A stretch of 64,000 nucleotides of DNA, taken from the NCBI RefSeq assembly GCF_039555335.1, contig NC_092635.1, forward strand, positions 56,022,258-56,086,257, given 5' to 3'. This DNA comes from Amphiura filiformis. Its lineage: Eukaryota; Echinodermata; Ophiuroidea; Amphilepidida; Amphiuridae. Below, piece by piece: positions 44,675-56,215 of this stretch. A program made the position numbers and the translations under genes. The notes beneath the pieces were generated by a model that did no database searches, was not told where the DNA came from, and saw only the letters and a list, made by a program, of their open reading frames with translations. Numbering within the stretch: the stretch's first letter is position 1; every line of letters begins with the position of its first letter.

Positions 44675-45251
44675 ACCCCTTTTTTCAGGCTGTTTAGCCT
44701 ATGCCTACTAACATCTATTTAATTAAGGTCAAATCCAGTCCAGAAAAGCCACGTTTTCCAATAATAATATTATGAACCGTTAAAATCATGGTATGTAAGG
44801 TAGCTTACATAGTGTACATGATGTAAGCTTCACAGGAATCTTGCTTCCCCCTCATTTGACCCCTGAAATAAGCATTGCCCCACCCCACCCACCTCATTGA
44901 AAAGTTTAGAGATCAAACTTGGTTAGATGATACTTGTTTCGTGTGTAAATCTCAATTCACTATTTAAATTGATTTGTGTTTAGAGATGCTGTTTCATAAG
45001 TTACTGAGTTACTTACAAGTAAAGTCAGATAGTAACTTATTTTAAATCTATTGGTGAAATTCCCAAATCAATCAAATTTTAAGATTGATTTTTTATTTTC
45101 TAAATCAAGATGGATTCATAGAATTGTAATTGGACATTTACATTCAAAATCACTAAAGTGTCATTCCCCCTGAGTTTTGAAGCATGTTTCATGATGTTAA
45201 TTTGGCATTTCAATTTCAGGAGTTTTTTTTGTATTGAGTGCATACATTGTA

Positions 45252-45462
45252 TTAAGTAATCGGATAGCAACGTTTGCATAGTATTTTTTGTGGGACCTGA
45301 GAGCACATCAGACATATCGAATTGCATTCTTAATATGAGGAATGTCCTGATGATATCAAATAATAAAGGACATTCATCATATTCAAAATGCAATTCGATA
45401 TGTCTGATGTACTCTCAGGGCCCACAAAAAATACTTGAAAACGTCGCTATCTGAGCCCTTAA
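45252..45462. mobile_element. 211-bp palindromic MITE with TTAA ends
   Basis: Nearly the whole element is one hairpin. The arms run TTAAG..CGGATAGCAACG, TTTTTTGTGGGACCTGAGAG and ATCGAATTGCATTCTTAATATG to a centre near 45357. TTAA lies at both ends (45252-45255, 45459-45462). Single-arm relatives occur at 33006 and 52262. Confidence 0.85.
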
Positions 45463-45570
45463 TGCAAATTTTGATCTAAAGCTGACCTCAAGTTGCCTTT
45501 GGTAAATCATTCCCATCTAGGGACTTCACAGGTATGTTCTTATGTAGGAGGATGCTGGAATTTGTAAATG

Positions 45571-45940
45571 TTAAGGGGGTACTAGTACTATGTACACCCC
45601 TGGCCAATTTTATGCCTATTTTTGCATTTTTCTCAAAAAAATTATAGCGCATTGGTGACAAGTAAGATAGGTATATTATAGGGGCAAGGACTACAATTAC
45701 TGCACTGAAAATTCAGCAACTCAAGACAAGTAGTTATTGATTTATTGATTAAATATTGGTTTTCCTCATTTTTGACTGTAACTCCACAACTGTTGTCTGT
45801 GCTGAAATAAAATTTCCAGTGCAGTAGTTGTAGTCCTTGCCCTATAATATACATATCTTACTTGTCACTAATGCGCTATAATTTTTGAGAAAAATTCATA
45901 AATAGGCACAAAATTGGGCAGGGGTGTAGTACCCCCTTAA
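45571..45940. mobile_element. GTACTACACCCC MITE, copy C
   Basis: It starts TTAAGGGGGTACTA (with a small GTACTAT insertion) and ends TAGTACCCCCTTAA. The interior is colinear with copy B at 36489. Confidence 0.88.
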
Positions 45941-46111
45941 TAAACCATGGTAAAGCTGGAAAAACTAAAGTGAAATGTTTTTAGGTACTATGGATTTGTA
46001 AAGAGTATCTTCCAGGTCGTTGACACTAACATGATTTGACATTATAGATTCAATAACATGGTGGCAACATGTGTGAATATTTGAATGCATTTTAGAGTCG
46101 GACTTCACTAG

Positions 46112-46305
46112 GATCCACAACATGCCCATCTATCAGGGCACAGTTCGTTAACTCCTATATACATTTGTACATTCATTGAATGACCTTTGAAAATTTGGGT
46201 ACAAAAACTCATACTCTGCAACTTGCGGTCAGATTTTGCACTATTATTGTTTATTGAGGTTATTGAACTATGCCATTGGGATGAGGCCATTTTGGTCCAT
46301 AGTGT
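46112..46305. repeat. Dispersed repeat, copy 2 of 2
   Basis: Matches 37428-37620 over about 190 bp, same orientation, roughly 85-90% by eye. Confidence 0.8.
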
Positions 46306-46637
46306 GTGTACAATAGTTTGATCCAATTAATAAAAGGCGAGTTGCAGGGCATTGATATTGGATGTGGGTGCTATTCTATTGAAACTAGATATTATTTGAG
46401 GTAATCTTAATTCAATTATGATGGAATCATGTCTGGCCCGCGATTTGGTAGCCCAATTGGGTGACTTTTCGATTATTTGACCGGCGATTCGGGCTGAAAT
46501 CTTTTGGCAACCCTGGCCCGTACAGTAAGCAATGTTGAATGGTCTGTGAATGAACATCATGTGTTTTGTTTATTATTATTTTAGTGGATCGTAGACTACA
46601 ACTGGTTCCAGTTCCTGGTGTCCATCCTCTCTAAATG

Positions 46638-46700
46638 TACACTGAGTGGAAAGAGTGGGAAAAAGAGTGAGAGAGTGAAAAGAGTGAGAGAGTGAAATGG
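46638..46700. repeat. GAGTGA-type tandem repeat
   Basis: GAGTGAGAGAGTGAAA repeated about three times; G/A-rich. A further purine-rich stretch lies at about 46980-47160. Confidence 0.65.
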
Positions 46701-47344
46701 AGGACAACCCCTTTTTGAGTGGAAACTTTTCACTCTAAAAGGATTGAAAAAAGTAGTCTGTATACTCTCAAAACAGCCTAAAATGAGAGTGGAATGTGCG
46801 CGAAGCGGCCTTTGAACATGCTTGCTGTTAAGACTGGTGGATTTCATAATATCAGAGAGGGCCTGTCATGGTAAAGCACTGAACAAAGTGCTATCCTAGA
46901 CCAGATCAGTGGAACGACCAGGTTTTCCCAGTTTTGCCTGCCTACACAGAGCAAGAAAATAATAACAAATTAGTAAAGAAGAGGAAATGAGGAAAAGGGA
47001 AGAAGGGGGAAAGTGAGAAAGAGAGTGGGAAAAGGAAAAGAAGAAGACAAAATGTAAATCAAAAGAGAAAAAAAAAGGAAAGAAAATGGAAATAAAGATG
47101 GATAAAAATGGACAAAGAGAAGAAGAGGGGGTCAATGGGGAAAGAGAAGGGGATAGGGAAGTGAGGATACCCCCTGTAGCAATGAGGGTGACTGGCTACA
47201 CAAGGAAGCTGGAAATCCTACCTTTTCTACAGTTCCTATACATTCTCGGACACGACATGAACATTTGAAAGCAACACGTGCATCACACAAGCATTCCACA
47301 GGTATATGATGTTATGAGCTATTCACAAACCAATCACAATGCAC

Positions 47345-48281
47345 CAGGGTTCCCGTTAAGGTTTTAAAAATGTGCGTCCGTAATGACGCAAGTTTGCTGA
47401 CGAGGTTGCAAAACTTGCGCCCAGACAGATTTTTAAAGGCCCATCTGAAATTCACAATTATGACGATACACACGCACTCGGTCTACACCTCATCTAATGT
47501 TGATTGTTAAAAAAAATAGAAGTGCATTTTCGCCGTGATATTCCATCTCCATTCGCTATGATAATTTTTCTCATTTCTGTGTCAGTTTTGGTCCGAAACG
47601 TGGTCAAAAACAGGTGCAAAAACATGAGCAAAGTCTGTCAATCTTGAGCAATTTTCGTTCGTACTTTCACTTCCGCATTCTATTTTTAAATTAACGTGTT
47701 GTTGATGCTACAAAAACTAAAACACCCGCTGCCACAAATAATACGAAAAAGGGTTATTATTTGGATTTTGTCTTTAAAATTGATTTTATTCATCGTAACA
47801 ATCAATAATACTAATAAAGGAAACCTAGATTATTTGAGAAAATAAACTTAAAATATTAAAAATTTAATATTGTCAGGTTGTGATAAATAATTAAATAAAC
47901 ACCGCACGCTAGCGGCACGTGCTTGCTTGTAAACAAATCAATCGGGACTTCCCCAGGCCATGTGATTAAACAGCTGTACAGCGATCGTTCGGAAAGCATG
48001 CAAAAAGTGCACGATTTCCTGACGTTGCATTTACAAATATTGCGGAATTTACTTCATTTCTCAGCAGGTGGGTCAAAATTTTGGGGCTTTTATTATCTTA
48101 AAAATATAAAAGAATAAAAATTTCTTATTTTTATCATCAATTAATGATAAAATTTCGAAGTTTTGTCTGCGTCCAAATGCATGTGACATGGACGCAAAAT
48201 ACTTGATTAGCCATGTGAATTTGCGTCCAAATTTGTAAAATACGCGTCTGGACGCAATGACGCACACTAACGGGAAGCCTG
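47345..48281. mobile_element. 937-bp hAT-like non-autonomous element
   Basis: The ends are CAGGGTTCCCGTTAA and TTAACGGGAAGCCTG-type (CTAACGGGAAGCCTG). The flanks CAATGCAC and AAATGCAC match at 7 of 8. Subterminal TGCGTC / GACGCA motifs abound (GTGCGTCCGTAATGACGCAA on the left, GCGTCTGGACGCAATGACGC on the right). No transposase frame. Confidence 0.8.
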
Positions 48282-48511
48282 AAATGCACCATGTTGTTAC
48301 TAAGCAGCCAGCTGCCAGTCACTAAGGTCGGAGCTGCTGCAAAGTACGCACATGCATTGGCGCTACGCCGGGTTCGTCTGTGTCCCGAGAATTTGATGGC
48401 AACAGCACTAGGTTTGAATCTGCCTTGTCCAAATAATGGTTGTTAATGTTATGCATTTCATTTTCAAGCTCACAGCTTAGCTGGAATCATACTCTGTAAA
48501 TCGTCTGCATA

Positions 48512-48630
48512 GTGCCTGAAGTGGGTAAGTGAAATAGCTGCCATGTGTTAGATGAGTACAATGTACTGAGAGGAAATTGTCAAATGTTCATATGGCAGCT
48601 ATTTGTACTTACCTTACCTGCTTCTGGCAC
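48512..48630. mobile_element. 119-bp TA-flanked MITE just upstream of ST7 exon 2
   Basis: The ends are GTGCCTGAAGTGGGTAAGTG..AATAGCTGCCAT and the inverse ATGGCAGCTATTTG..CTGCTTCTGGCAC, with TA on each side. It ends 104 bp before exon 2, so it could touch the branch-point region but leaves the pyrimidine tract intact. Confidence 0.75.
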
Positions 48631-48734
48631 TAAGCAGTCGAAATGTCGAAAGAGTACTACAGCTTTAGTACTACATATGATGATTTCAATTCATATAATT
48701 CATTGTTTTTCATTTTTTCTTTTCATTTTTACAG

Positions 48735-48817
48735 TGGCCATGTTTCTGAATACACTTACCCCCAAGTTTTATGTGGCACTTACAGGAACTTCATCTTTGA
48801 TATCAGGTCTGATTTTG
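48735..48817 (+). CDS. ST7: ST7 homologue, coding exon 2 (codon 51 to residue 78)
   Basis: An 83-bp exon between TTTTTACAG and GTAAGT. Joined to exon 1 it completes a valine codon (phase 1) and reads [20 protein letters not shown], then SLISGLIL, essentially identical to this part of vertebrate ST7. It contributes most of the second hydrophobic helix (residues about 62-80, completed by exon 3). It ends in phase 0. High conservation in a sea of repeats makes this call secure. Confidence 0.95.
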
Positions 48818-49010
48818 GTAAGTATAGTTACCTTGGTTACAAAATCATGCTAAGGGCTGTAGCTAGGGGGTATTGGGTAACCCCCCCCCTCCCCCATCTA
48901 GAATTGACAGCTAAAAGTAAGTTTTCAGCAAAATAAGGCACTCGTCTGCAAATTACAATCGGTCATAGATATGTAATCTGCATTGATGGTGGGTGTATGT
49001 AATTGTATCG

Positions 49011-49387
49011 GGCCAAAAAAAACATGTTTGTTTCCTGTAGCAGGTCTAAAAAGTCAAATGCGAAATGCGGTTTTTTATTTTAATTTTTTTTAAATCCATG
49101 CCTTGAAATGAACTTTTTTAATGCGAATTGGAATGGGAATTTACAGTGGGTTTCTCCGACATCCACAAAAAAAATCACATTTCTTCATATTCGAGAATAA
49201 TTTTATGATCCCCTTTCAACCCGCAATTTAAAAAAGGTATTTAAAAAAATGTGTGATGTTTTCTCCAGTACTTTTTCACTACACGCATTTATGTAATGTG
49301 TAAATGTTTTCTCCAGTAGTGTTTTATATTATAAAATAAGCCGTCAAAACGAATTGCGCTCGGGAAACAAACTTTGTTTTTTTGGCC
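49011..49387. mobile_element. Possible GGCCAAAAAA-type MITE
   Basis: GGCCAAAAAAAACATGTTTG-TTTCC and the inverse GGAAACAAACTTTG..TTTTTTTGGCC, about 375 bp apart. The ends resemble those of the elements at 41826 and 52543. Boundaries are approximate. Confidence 0.5.
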
Positions 49388-50940
49388 TTACAATGTGAAT
49401 GTTGATTAAAAGTAGTTAGGGAACAAATAGGGTCTTGTTTTCCTCTGTAAAATATGTTTACCGTAAAACGGAATACTTGCCACTTTAGTCCCAAGCACTG
49501 GGGAATGTACATTATCACAGTACAAGAAACTGAGGAAATTCAAGGTACATGTTTGAATCCATCGATCAATAATCATACATTTCCTGAGATAAGTGATCAA
49601 TAATGTTACATTTCCTGCAGATAATATGATGAATAGTTTTGTCGTAAAAATAACATACTCGGTTATTTACATTAAGGATGCCGGTTTTAACATGGAAAAT
49701 TCAATAATATCAGGACGCGGCAGACATATAGGGTGGAATTGATGACTACGCAACATACATACAGGGTTGCCCAGGGAGAGTAGAGTGTGTTGATTTCAAA
49801 GAAATTAAACCAGGAGAATTCAAGATTTTGCATAGCCTCGTGGGTAATGCGACATAATTGAAATCTGCCATATTGGATTTTAATTATTGGGCACCAAAAT
49901 AAATTACAATTCACTTTTTTCATCAAAGACTAGAAAATTATACAGAAATTGATGTTAAGTTAATGCTTGTTATTTGAACATGCAGCATTCTGTTTAAGAT
50001 AGTGTGCACTGCACTAAAATGGGCAAAGATTGCAACGAGACATTAAAAGATCCATGTAGAAGTAAATGTTTGAGGTGTTACAGCATCAGGGTTCGAAATA
50101 AGTAGGAGTGCCCCCCCTTGATGTGATATTTTCAAAACAAGATGCCCATATATTTCAAACCCTGTACTGCACTTTAATTTGTGTGTATGCTCTGGTCTGC
50201 CCATCAAAATGTACACAATGCGCCATTTTAATTTATTGCAATTTAGCAGACTTGTTTTATTGGAAAACTGATGTTTTAATATAGGAGAAGCGCAAGTGTA
50301 ATCTACAAAATGGAATTTGAATGTAAGAAAACGTACAAAATTGCATTCCCCATACCTTTTAGTAACACAACAGTACAAGTGATGGACTCAAGTTTTCAGC
50401 AGGTTTGAAGCAGTTATACATCTTCATGTATGCAAATATGTTGCATATTATTTGCATCGACAAAATGCAATCAGACCAAACAGTGAGATAAAAGAGTGAA
50501 ATGTGTTAGATCTCACGTTCTTCTTTTAGCGTGTTTGACAGATATTCATGCAATAAATGGGTTTTGTGTACAATATCCTGCAGTGTTGTGCTGTATGCAA
50601 ATTGTAAAGTCACTCACCTCTTGTATTTTTGAACATTTTCCCCTGATATCTTTGTTTAGTCAAACATCCATGCAATTTAAGTAGGTGCCTTTTCCTTTGC
50701 TCAAGATAGATTGACAAAACAATATTCAAAATGAGAAAAACAAATGAACATCCACCGATGAGACCCGATCTGATCCACTCAGGCCAAAGTCGGAAAGGGT
50801 GAAAATTGAGTTTAAATGAGTAGTCAGTACCTACATTGACCGATGTTGAATCCCCAGGTCTCTTGAATACTTGGTTGCAAAGTTATGAACCTTCTATATC
50901 CATTTTCTTACGTTTTTAATTGTTTTTTATTCTTCACTTA
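49388..50940. other. Intron 2 sequence, nothing bounded
   Basis: No gene. CAGGGTTCGAAATAAGTAGG near 50087 resembles one end of the element at 61782 (CAAGCCTCGAAATAAGCAGG) and may be a remnant. Confidence 0.4.
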
Positions 50941-51376
50941 GGGGCTGTGCAATAATTATGAGCCTGGGGGAGGGTAAAATTTCCTAATGGCCCGCCAAAA
51001 ATCGCTTGCCCCACCCCCCTCTCGGCCCACCCAAAACCGCTTGCCCCACTTTCGGCCCACCAAAAAATCTTTGCCCCCATTTACACACACAAGTATGCCA
51101 AATTTTTGGGATCCAAATTTGCAAACCTTAAATGGTCTAGATACATGTTGCGAGCACAGCGAGCAGGAAAATTTGCATATTAAAGCGTTTCCAGACTGTT
51201 TTCCTAAGCCTTTTTAGAGCGTTTTATTTAAAAGGCGCCCCATGAATCAAAAATCGCTTTCCACCCCCCTAGGCTGGCAAAAAATTGCTTGCCCCCCCCT
51301 CCTTTTCGGCTCACCAAAAATTTCTTGCCCCCAAATTTTACTCTCCCTCAGGGCTCATAATTATTGCATAGCCCCT
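50941..51376. mobile_element. 436-bp PIF/Harbinger-like MITE
   Basis: The ends are GGGGCTGTGCAATAATTATG-AGCC and the inverse GGCTCATAATTATTGCATAG-CCCC, flanked by TTA (50938-50940, 51377-51379). Three-base TTA/TAA duplications with G-rich ends are typical of PIF/Harbinger. The inside repeats CTTGCCCC(C/A) and GGCCCACC / GGCTCACC on a C-rich strand. Confidence 0.75.
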
Positions 51377-51379
51377 TAT

Positions 51380-52261
51380 TGCCTATATCTCAGTTTCATT
51401 ATAGCCGACTTTAGCCTGATCAGATAAGATTTGGTCACAGGTGATAAAAAAAAAAACTCATTTAGAAAATAATCTCTGGAGATCACTTCACTTTAGATAG
51501 TGAATTTTAAATTGTAATAATGACCAAATCACAATTGTGTGTATCATGCATAATATTAATTTAATCTTTAGAGAATCATTTATTTTGTGAGAGAGGTTTG
51601 ATTAAATCTGTACTCTCTCAAGCTGTCATCATAGCGATTCATTTAATAATTTACCCTTTTACGTTTGATTCAACAACAAAATTGAAAGAGATAACTTACC
51701 TAAGGTATTCAATTTCGAGTGTTTTTCTTTCAGACTCTGTCCATTTCCTATCAGTGGTTCCTAAAATCATGCAACTCGTATAAAATCCAACTCTACATGC
51801 ACACACACAGCAGAAATGTCAACTCTAGCAGTAAAGTAGATGGGTAATTTCTGAGCAATTTTTTTTTTCTAAATGCATTTGCATGTTTTCATCTTAATAA
51901 TTTTCTGTCTTGTTTTGTTGTAAAATTATCTTAACCAGACAATTTTGAAAATATTTTGTTTAGATTAATTTTGTTTAAGTTTATTTCCTGTACAGCACAA
52001 AATACATCAAAAACCAACATGTGGTGCAAAAGGGAAACCATAAACGGGCCAAACTGCCCCACAAGCCGGGTCCCTCAAACACACTTCTAAAACAAAAAGT
52101 ATATGAAAATAAGTACCCAATTAAGTTACAGATTTACAGTTAACAAGATAAGATACGAAATATTCATATTTAAAAATATTTTTAAAGAAAATATTATCAT
52201 ATAAAAACTGTTAAATGTCAAAAATGTCTATTTTGTATCGCAAATTTCAAAATATCCACAA
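51380..52261. other. Intron 2 sequence, nothing recognised
   Basis: A/T-rich, no gene or bounded repeat. Confidence 0.4.
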
Positions 52262-52370
52262 ATTATTTGATATTGGAAGGACATTTCCAGAATGCAATTT
52301 GGTGTGTCTGATGGTGCTCTCAGGTCCCACAAAATACTGTGCACAGGTGGGTGACTGAGCCCTTAAAGAA
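52262..52370 (-). repeat. TTTTGTGGGACCTGAGAGCA family, single arm (inverse orientation)
   Basis: AATTATTTGATATTGGAAGG..AATGCAATTTGGTGTGTCTG..GAGCCCTTAA matches one arm of the 45252-45462 palindrome. The end GGGTGACTGAGCCCTTAA gives the same TTAA terminus. Confidence 0.75.
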
Positions 52371-52542
52371 TCAAAATAGCCTGCAGTATCAGTGTGCATA
52401 GTGTTACATTGTATATGCTATGTAACTAAGTAAATTCTTGATTGAGGGAATTTTATTACTACATGTATTATTGCTATATTTTAACATATGTACTAAATAT
52501 TTTTCCTGTATTCTTTTGAACACGTTGAAAATAGATGCATTA

Positions 52543-52923
52543 GGCCAAAAAATAAAATTGTTTGGTTGCCCTTCCGAGACAAAAATTTGGAGGGTCGGTA
52601 GGTCGATCCTTTTTTTTCCTCCATTTTTCCTCCATTTTGAAAAGGCTAGTATTGACAAATGCTTGATCATTTTATGGTAACAAAATTTTTGTGTGTTTTT
52701 GGACTGGATTTAAATGGAAATACTTCTTGTTTTCAATCAAATATGTATTTAATAAATACAATGAGTGCATAACAAATATAAAAGTCCTTGATTCTGTCCA
52801 AATTTAAGGTTTCTTCTAAAAAAGTGATTGAAAACAACAACAAAAAACAAACAAAAAAAACACTCCAAGATTTCCAATTTTTTGGGTCGGTCGGTTGAGG
52901 GCAACCAAACATTTTTTTTAGCC
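52543..52923. mobile_element. GGTCGGTCGG-type MITE, copy 2 (TTA duplication)
   Basis: The ends are GGCCAAAAAATAAAATTGTT-TGGTTGCCC and the inverse GGGCAACCAAACATTTTTTT-TAGCC, flanked by TTA (52540-52542, 52924-52926). GGGTCGGTAGGTCG and GGGTCGGTCGGTT lie just inside the arms. PIF/Harbinger-like by target size. Confidence 0.7.
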
Positions 52924-53009
52924 TTATATGCATTGTACGTACTGCATGCACCTGATAAATAGCTCATTTATTATTGATGAGCTATTTTTGTTTTGTTCTG
53001 TATTTTCAG

Positions 53010-53142
53010 ATCTTCGAGTGGTGGTATTTCCGTAAGTACGGTACATCATTTATCGAGCAGGTGTCTTTGAATCACTTATCACCATGGTTAGGAGGTACTG
53101 ACAATGGAGCGGCCAATAATTCTGGCCAACAATCCCCACCAG
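53010..53142 (+). CDS. ST7: ST7 homologue, coding exon 3 (residues 79-122 plus first base of codon 123)
   Basis: A 133-bp exon between TATTTTCAG and GTCAGT. It reads [20 protein letters not shown] at residues 79-98, the highly conserved end of the second membrane helix and its flank in ST7. A polar, less conserved loop follows ([20 protein letters not shown]), corresponding to the Asn/Ser-rich, alternatively spliced segment of vertebrate ST7. It ends in phase 1. One N-x-S sequon (NNS, about residue 114) is present; whether it is used is unknown. Confidence 0.95.
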
Positions 53143-54200
53143 GTCAGTATCTATAGTATAAAAAAAATACTGTCAAAAATTCTCTTTAAATTGCTTGTTT
53201 TGATGCCTGGACAGTCTTGTGCAATATTGTGCATACTAGTGACGTATCATCCCGTAAATATGGCGGACTACTCAAATGCATTCAACAAAAGCATGATTGC
53301 AATCTAAGTACTGCGACAGTTCGTCTCACACACAAATAGGTTGATGACAACATTTGATTGAATGGACTGCACTGCGCCATGATTACGGTGTCCTTCACCG
53401 GTTCAAATCCTTTGTTTGGAGCCAAACGATAAAAGCAAGCAGGGCCTCTATTGTGTAATATAATAATAAAATTTGAGCTCTTGAAATATATAAGAATTTT
53501 GTGAGAGTTTCTTCTGCTGAAAAATGTTGGCGTTCTCTTACTGAAGGAACATTTGTGGGAGATAGGGCACACGATAATCAACTTAAGGTGCCGAATTTGG
53601 AACCAAATATGGCGTGGTGAACACTGAATAAAGTTGCCTCTTTACCGCTATTTGTTATAACACAAAGTAGATGTTGTAAAACATGGTCGATTTACATAAT
53701 TATAATGTGAGTATCTCCTCAAATTTCATTACATCCCCAAAGTCATCATATGTATGTATACATGTATTCAAAAACACAGACGGCACGCAGATGGAGCTTT
53801 GGAAAACAATAATTTTCCCAGCAGCTAGATAACAGTCTTTTTCACCGAGTTGACAGATAGACCCTACTGCATAATATGTTATAGGATTTTTTTGGTTGTT
53901 TTATATAGGGATGGGAAGGAAGTATCATACTAGAAGGCTATATATTTGCACACAAATACGGCTATACCCGCATGTTATCGGTGTACCTAAACTTACAGTC
54001 CTTCTTTGCTGAGGACTTAAAATAAAGAAATTGTAAAAAGTCGCCCAATTGGGCAGAAAATGTGTAAAAGTGAAAGTCCAAGTCACAAGCTTTAATTGAA
54101 TGTAGGTTGCACTGTCGTAGCACTTGAAATAAAGAAATTGTAAAAAGTCCCTCCCAGGGGAGTCGCTCTCTTACTCTCCATAGGTTGCTGTTGTCAGTCT
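53143..54200 (+). other. Start of ST7 intron 3
   Basis: No gene. AAATAAAGAAATTGTAAAAAG occurs at about 54020 and 54128, marking a short duplication. Confidence 0.4.
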
Positions 54201-54203
54201 CCA

Positions 54204-54345
54204 GAGGGAGTATGTAAATTAAATGGAACAGCCATTTCAGAGGGAGTATGTAAATTAAACGGAACAGCCTTTTGGGGGCTATTTCAGAGGGAGTATGTAA
54301 ATTAAATGGAACAGCCAATGGGTATGTAATTTAACTGGGACAGCC
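54204..54345. repeat. Tandem GGGAGTATGTAAATTAAAYGGAACAGCC units
   Basis: Three full copies and one shortened copy of AGAGGGAGTATGTAAATTAA-AYGGAACAGCC with variable spacing. The inverse of this unit appears once at 59034-59064. Confidence 0.85.
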
Positions 54346-55689
54346 TTAACGCTTCACGCTGGTATTTCCAATTATGATATAATACGATATGTCTGTTTAG
54401 TCATACGTGTGTGGGGTGGATGGGTGTGTGGGTGTTAGTAACAATATAATTCTCAGGTGCTATCTGTATGCAAATTCTGAGCCCAGAAGCTGCTTTCTTT
54501 GATGAGAAACGGCCCGCCCTTGGTTTTAACATTTGGGGCCCTGGGGCCCATAATATTTGACTTATGAGGCCCATGTACATAATTATGTTGAAGTATAATT
54601 CTCTAGTGTTATATCAGTAGACTCAAGCTGGCCACTGTAGCTAATTTATTTACTGAGTAACGGCCGGCCCTATGTTTTAGCGTTTGGGGCCCTGAGGCCA
54701 ATATCATGTGATATATGGGGCTCATATGTACATATAACAATGTAATTCTCAGGTGCAATCTGTGTACAAACTCTGAGCCATAAAGCTGGTTTATATGATG
54801 AGAAACGGCTGCCCTTTGTTTTAACATTTGGGGCCCTGGGGCCCAATATATATGACTTATGGACCTCATGTACATATGTTGAAGTATGATTCTCAAGTGC
54901 TATCAGTAGACTCAAGCTGGGCATTGTAGCTGCTTTATTTACTGAGTAACGGCCGGTCCTATGTTTTAGCGTTTGGGGCCCTGGGGCCCATATTATGTGA
55001 CATATGGGGGTTATATATACATACGACAATATAATACTAAAGACATATCTGTGTACTAAATCTGAACCCTGTAGCTATTTTATTTGCTGAGAAACGGCCG
55101 GCCCTTTGTTTTAACATTTGGGCCCCTGGGGCCCCCAGCCTTGTACATCTGGGGCCAAAATTGGCAAAAGGCACATCTAAAACTTAGGGCCCATACATAT
55201 GCCACATATGAGCCCTAGTGATCTTGTACTTTTAGAGCTAGGCTTGACAATCTGTTGCACCATATTTTAACATTTGGGCCCCTGGGGCCCATAATATATA
55301 ACATATGGGGCTCTTGTATATTTGTAAATATAGAGCACCCCTAGGGCTATCAGTGTACCAACTCAGGGTCCTGAGGCTGCTTCATGTGATGAGAAATGGC
55401 GTGCTTTGTATTTTCACATTTGGGCCCCTGGGGCCCGTGACCTTTAACCTCTGGGGCCAAGATGGGCAAAAGGCACTTATACGGGATAGGGCCCATAAGT
55501 GTACCACATATGGGCCCTGGGGCCCTTGTAGTTTTAGCGCTAGCCTTGACAGAATGATGTGTTTGATAGGAGGAGAAGGAGGAGAAGGAGAAGGAGATGA
55601 AACCACAGAATGGCACTAGATGGCACAGTTGTGTTTGACCAAACACGAATATCTATGCCTGTGTTTCCCACCCTAACCCCCTTAACCCA

Positions 55690-56215
55690 CCATGACACTC
55701 TTAATCCATCATGACACCCCATATTCTAAAAGGGCTATCAGTATAAACTAAAAAAAAAATTGAAATAAATAAATTAATTAAAAATCAAATAATACCCCTT
55801 TAATTGCATTTGCTGTGTAAACGCTTGAGGGCGCCTCCTTAAATAATGCAACAAACATGTTCCATACAAAAAAATCAAAAAAAAAAAAAAAAAATCAAAA
55901 AAATCTGAATACCCCTTTAATCCCAAAACGGAGTGTCCCTTTAATGGCTGTTCCATCACCCTAACACCCACTGACACCCCATATTCTAAAAGGGCTATCA
56001 GTATACCAACAACAAAAATTAAAATTAATTAATTAATTAAAAATCAAATAATAGCCCTTTAATTGCATTTGCTGTGTAAACGCTTGAGGGCGCTCCCCTT
56101 AAATAATGCAACAAACATGTTCCATACAAAAAAAAATCGAAAAAAAAAATCAAAAAATCTGAATACCCCTTTAATCCCAAAACGGAGTGTCCCTTTAATG
56201 GCTGTTCCATCACCC
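55690..56215. repeat. About 250-260-bp A/T-rich units (first block)
   Basis: Two units start at GACACCCCATATTCTAAAAG (55713, 55973), then TTTAATTGCATTTGCTGTGT, AACGCTTGAGGGCGC, ATGCAACAAACATGTTCCAT, poly-A with ATC, and TCCCAAAACGGAGTGTCCCT. Confidence 0.9.
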
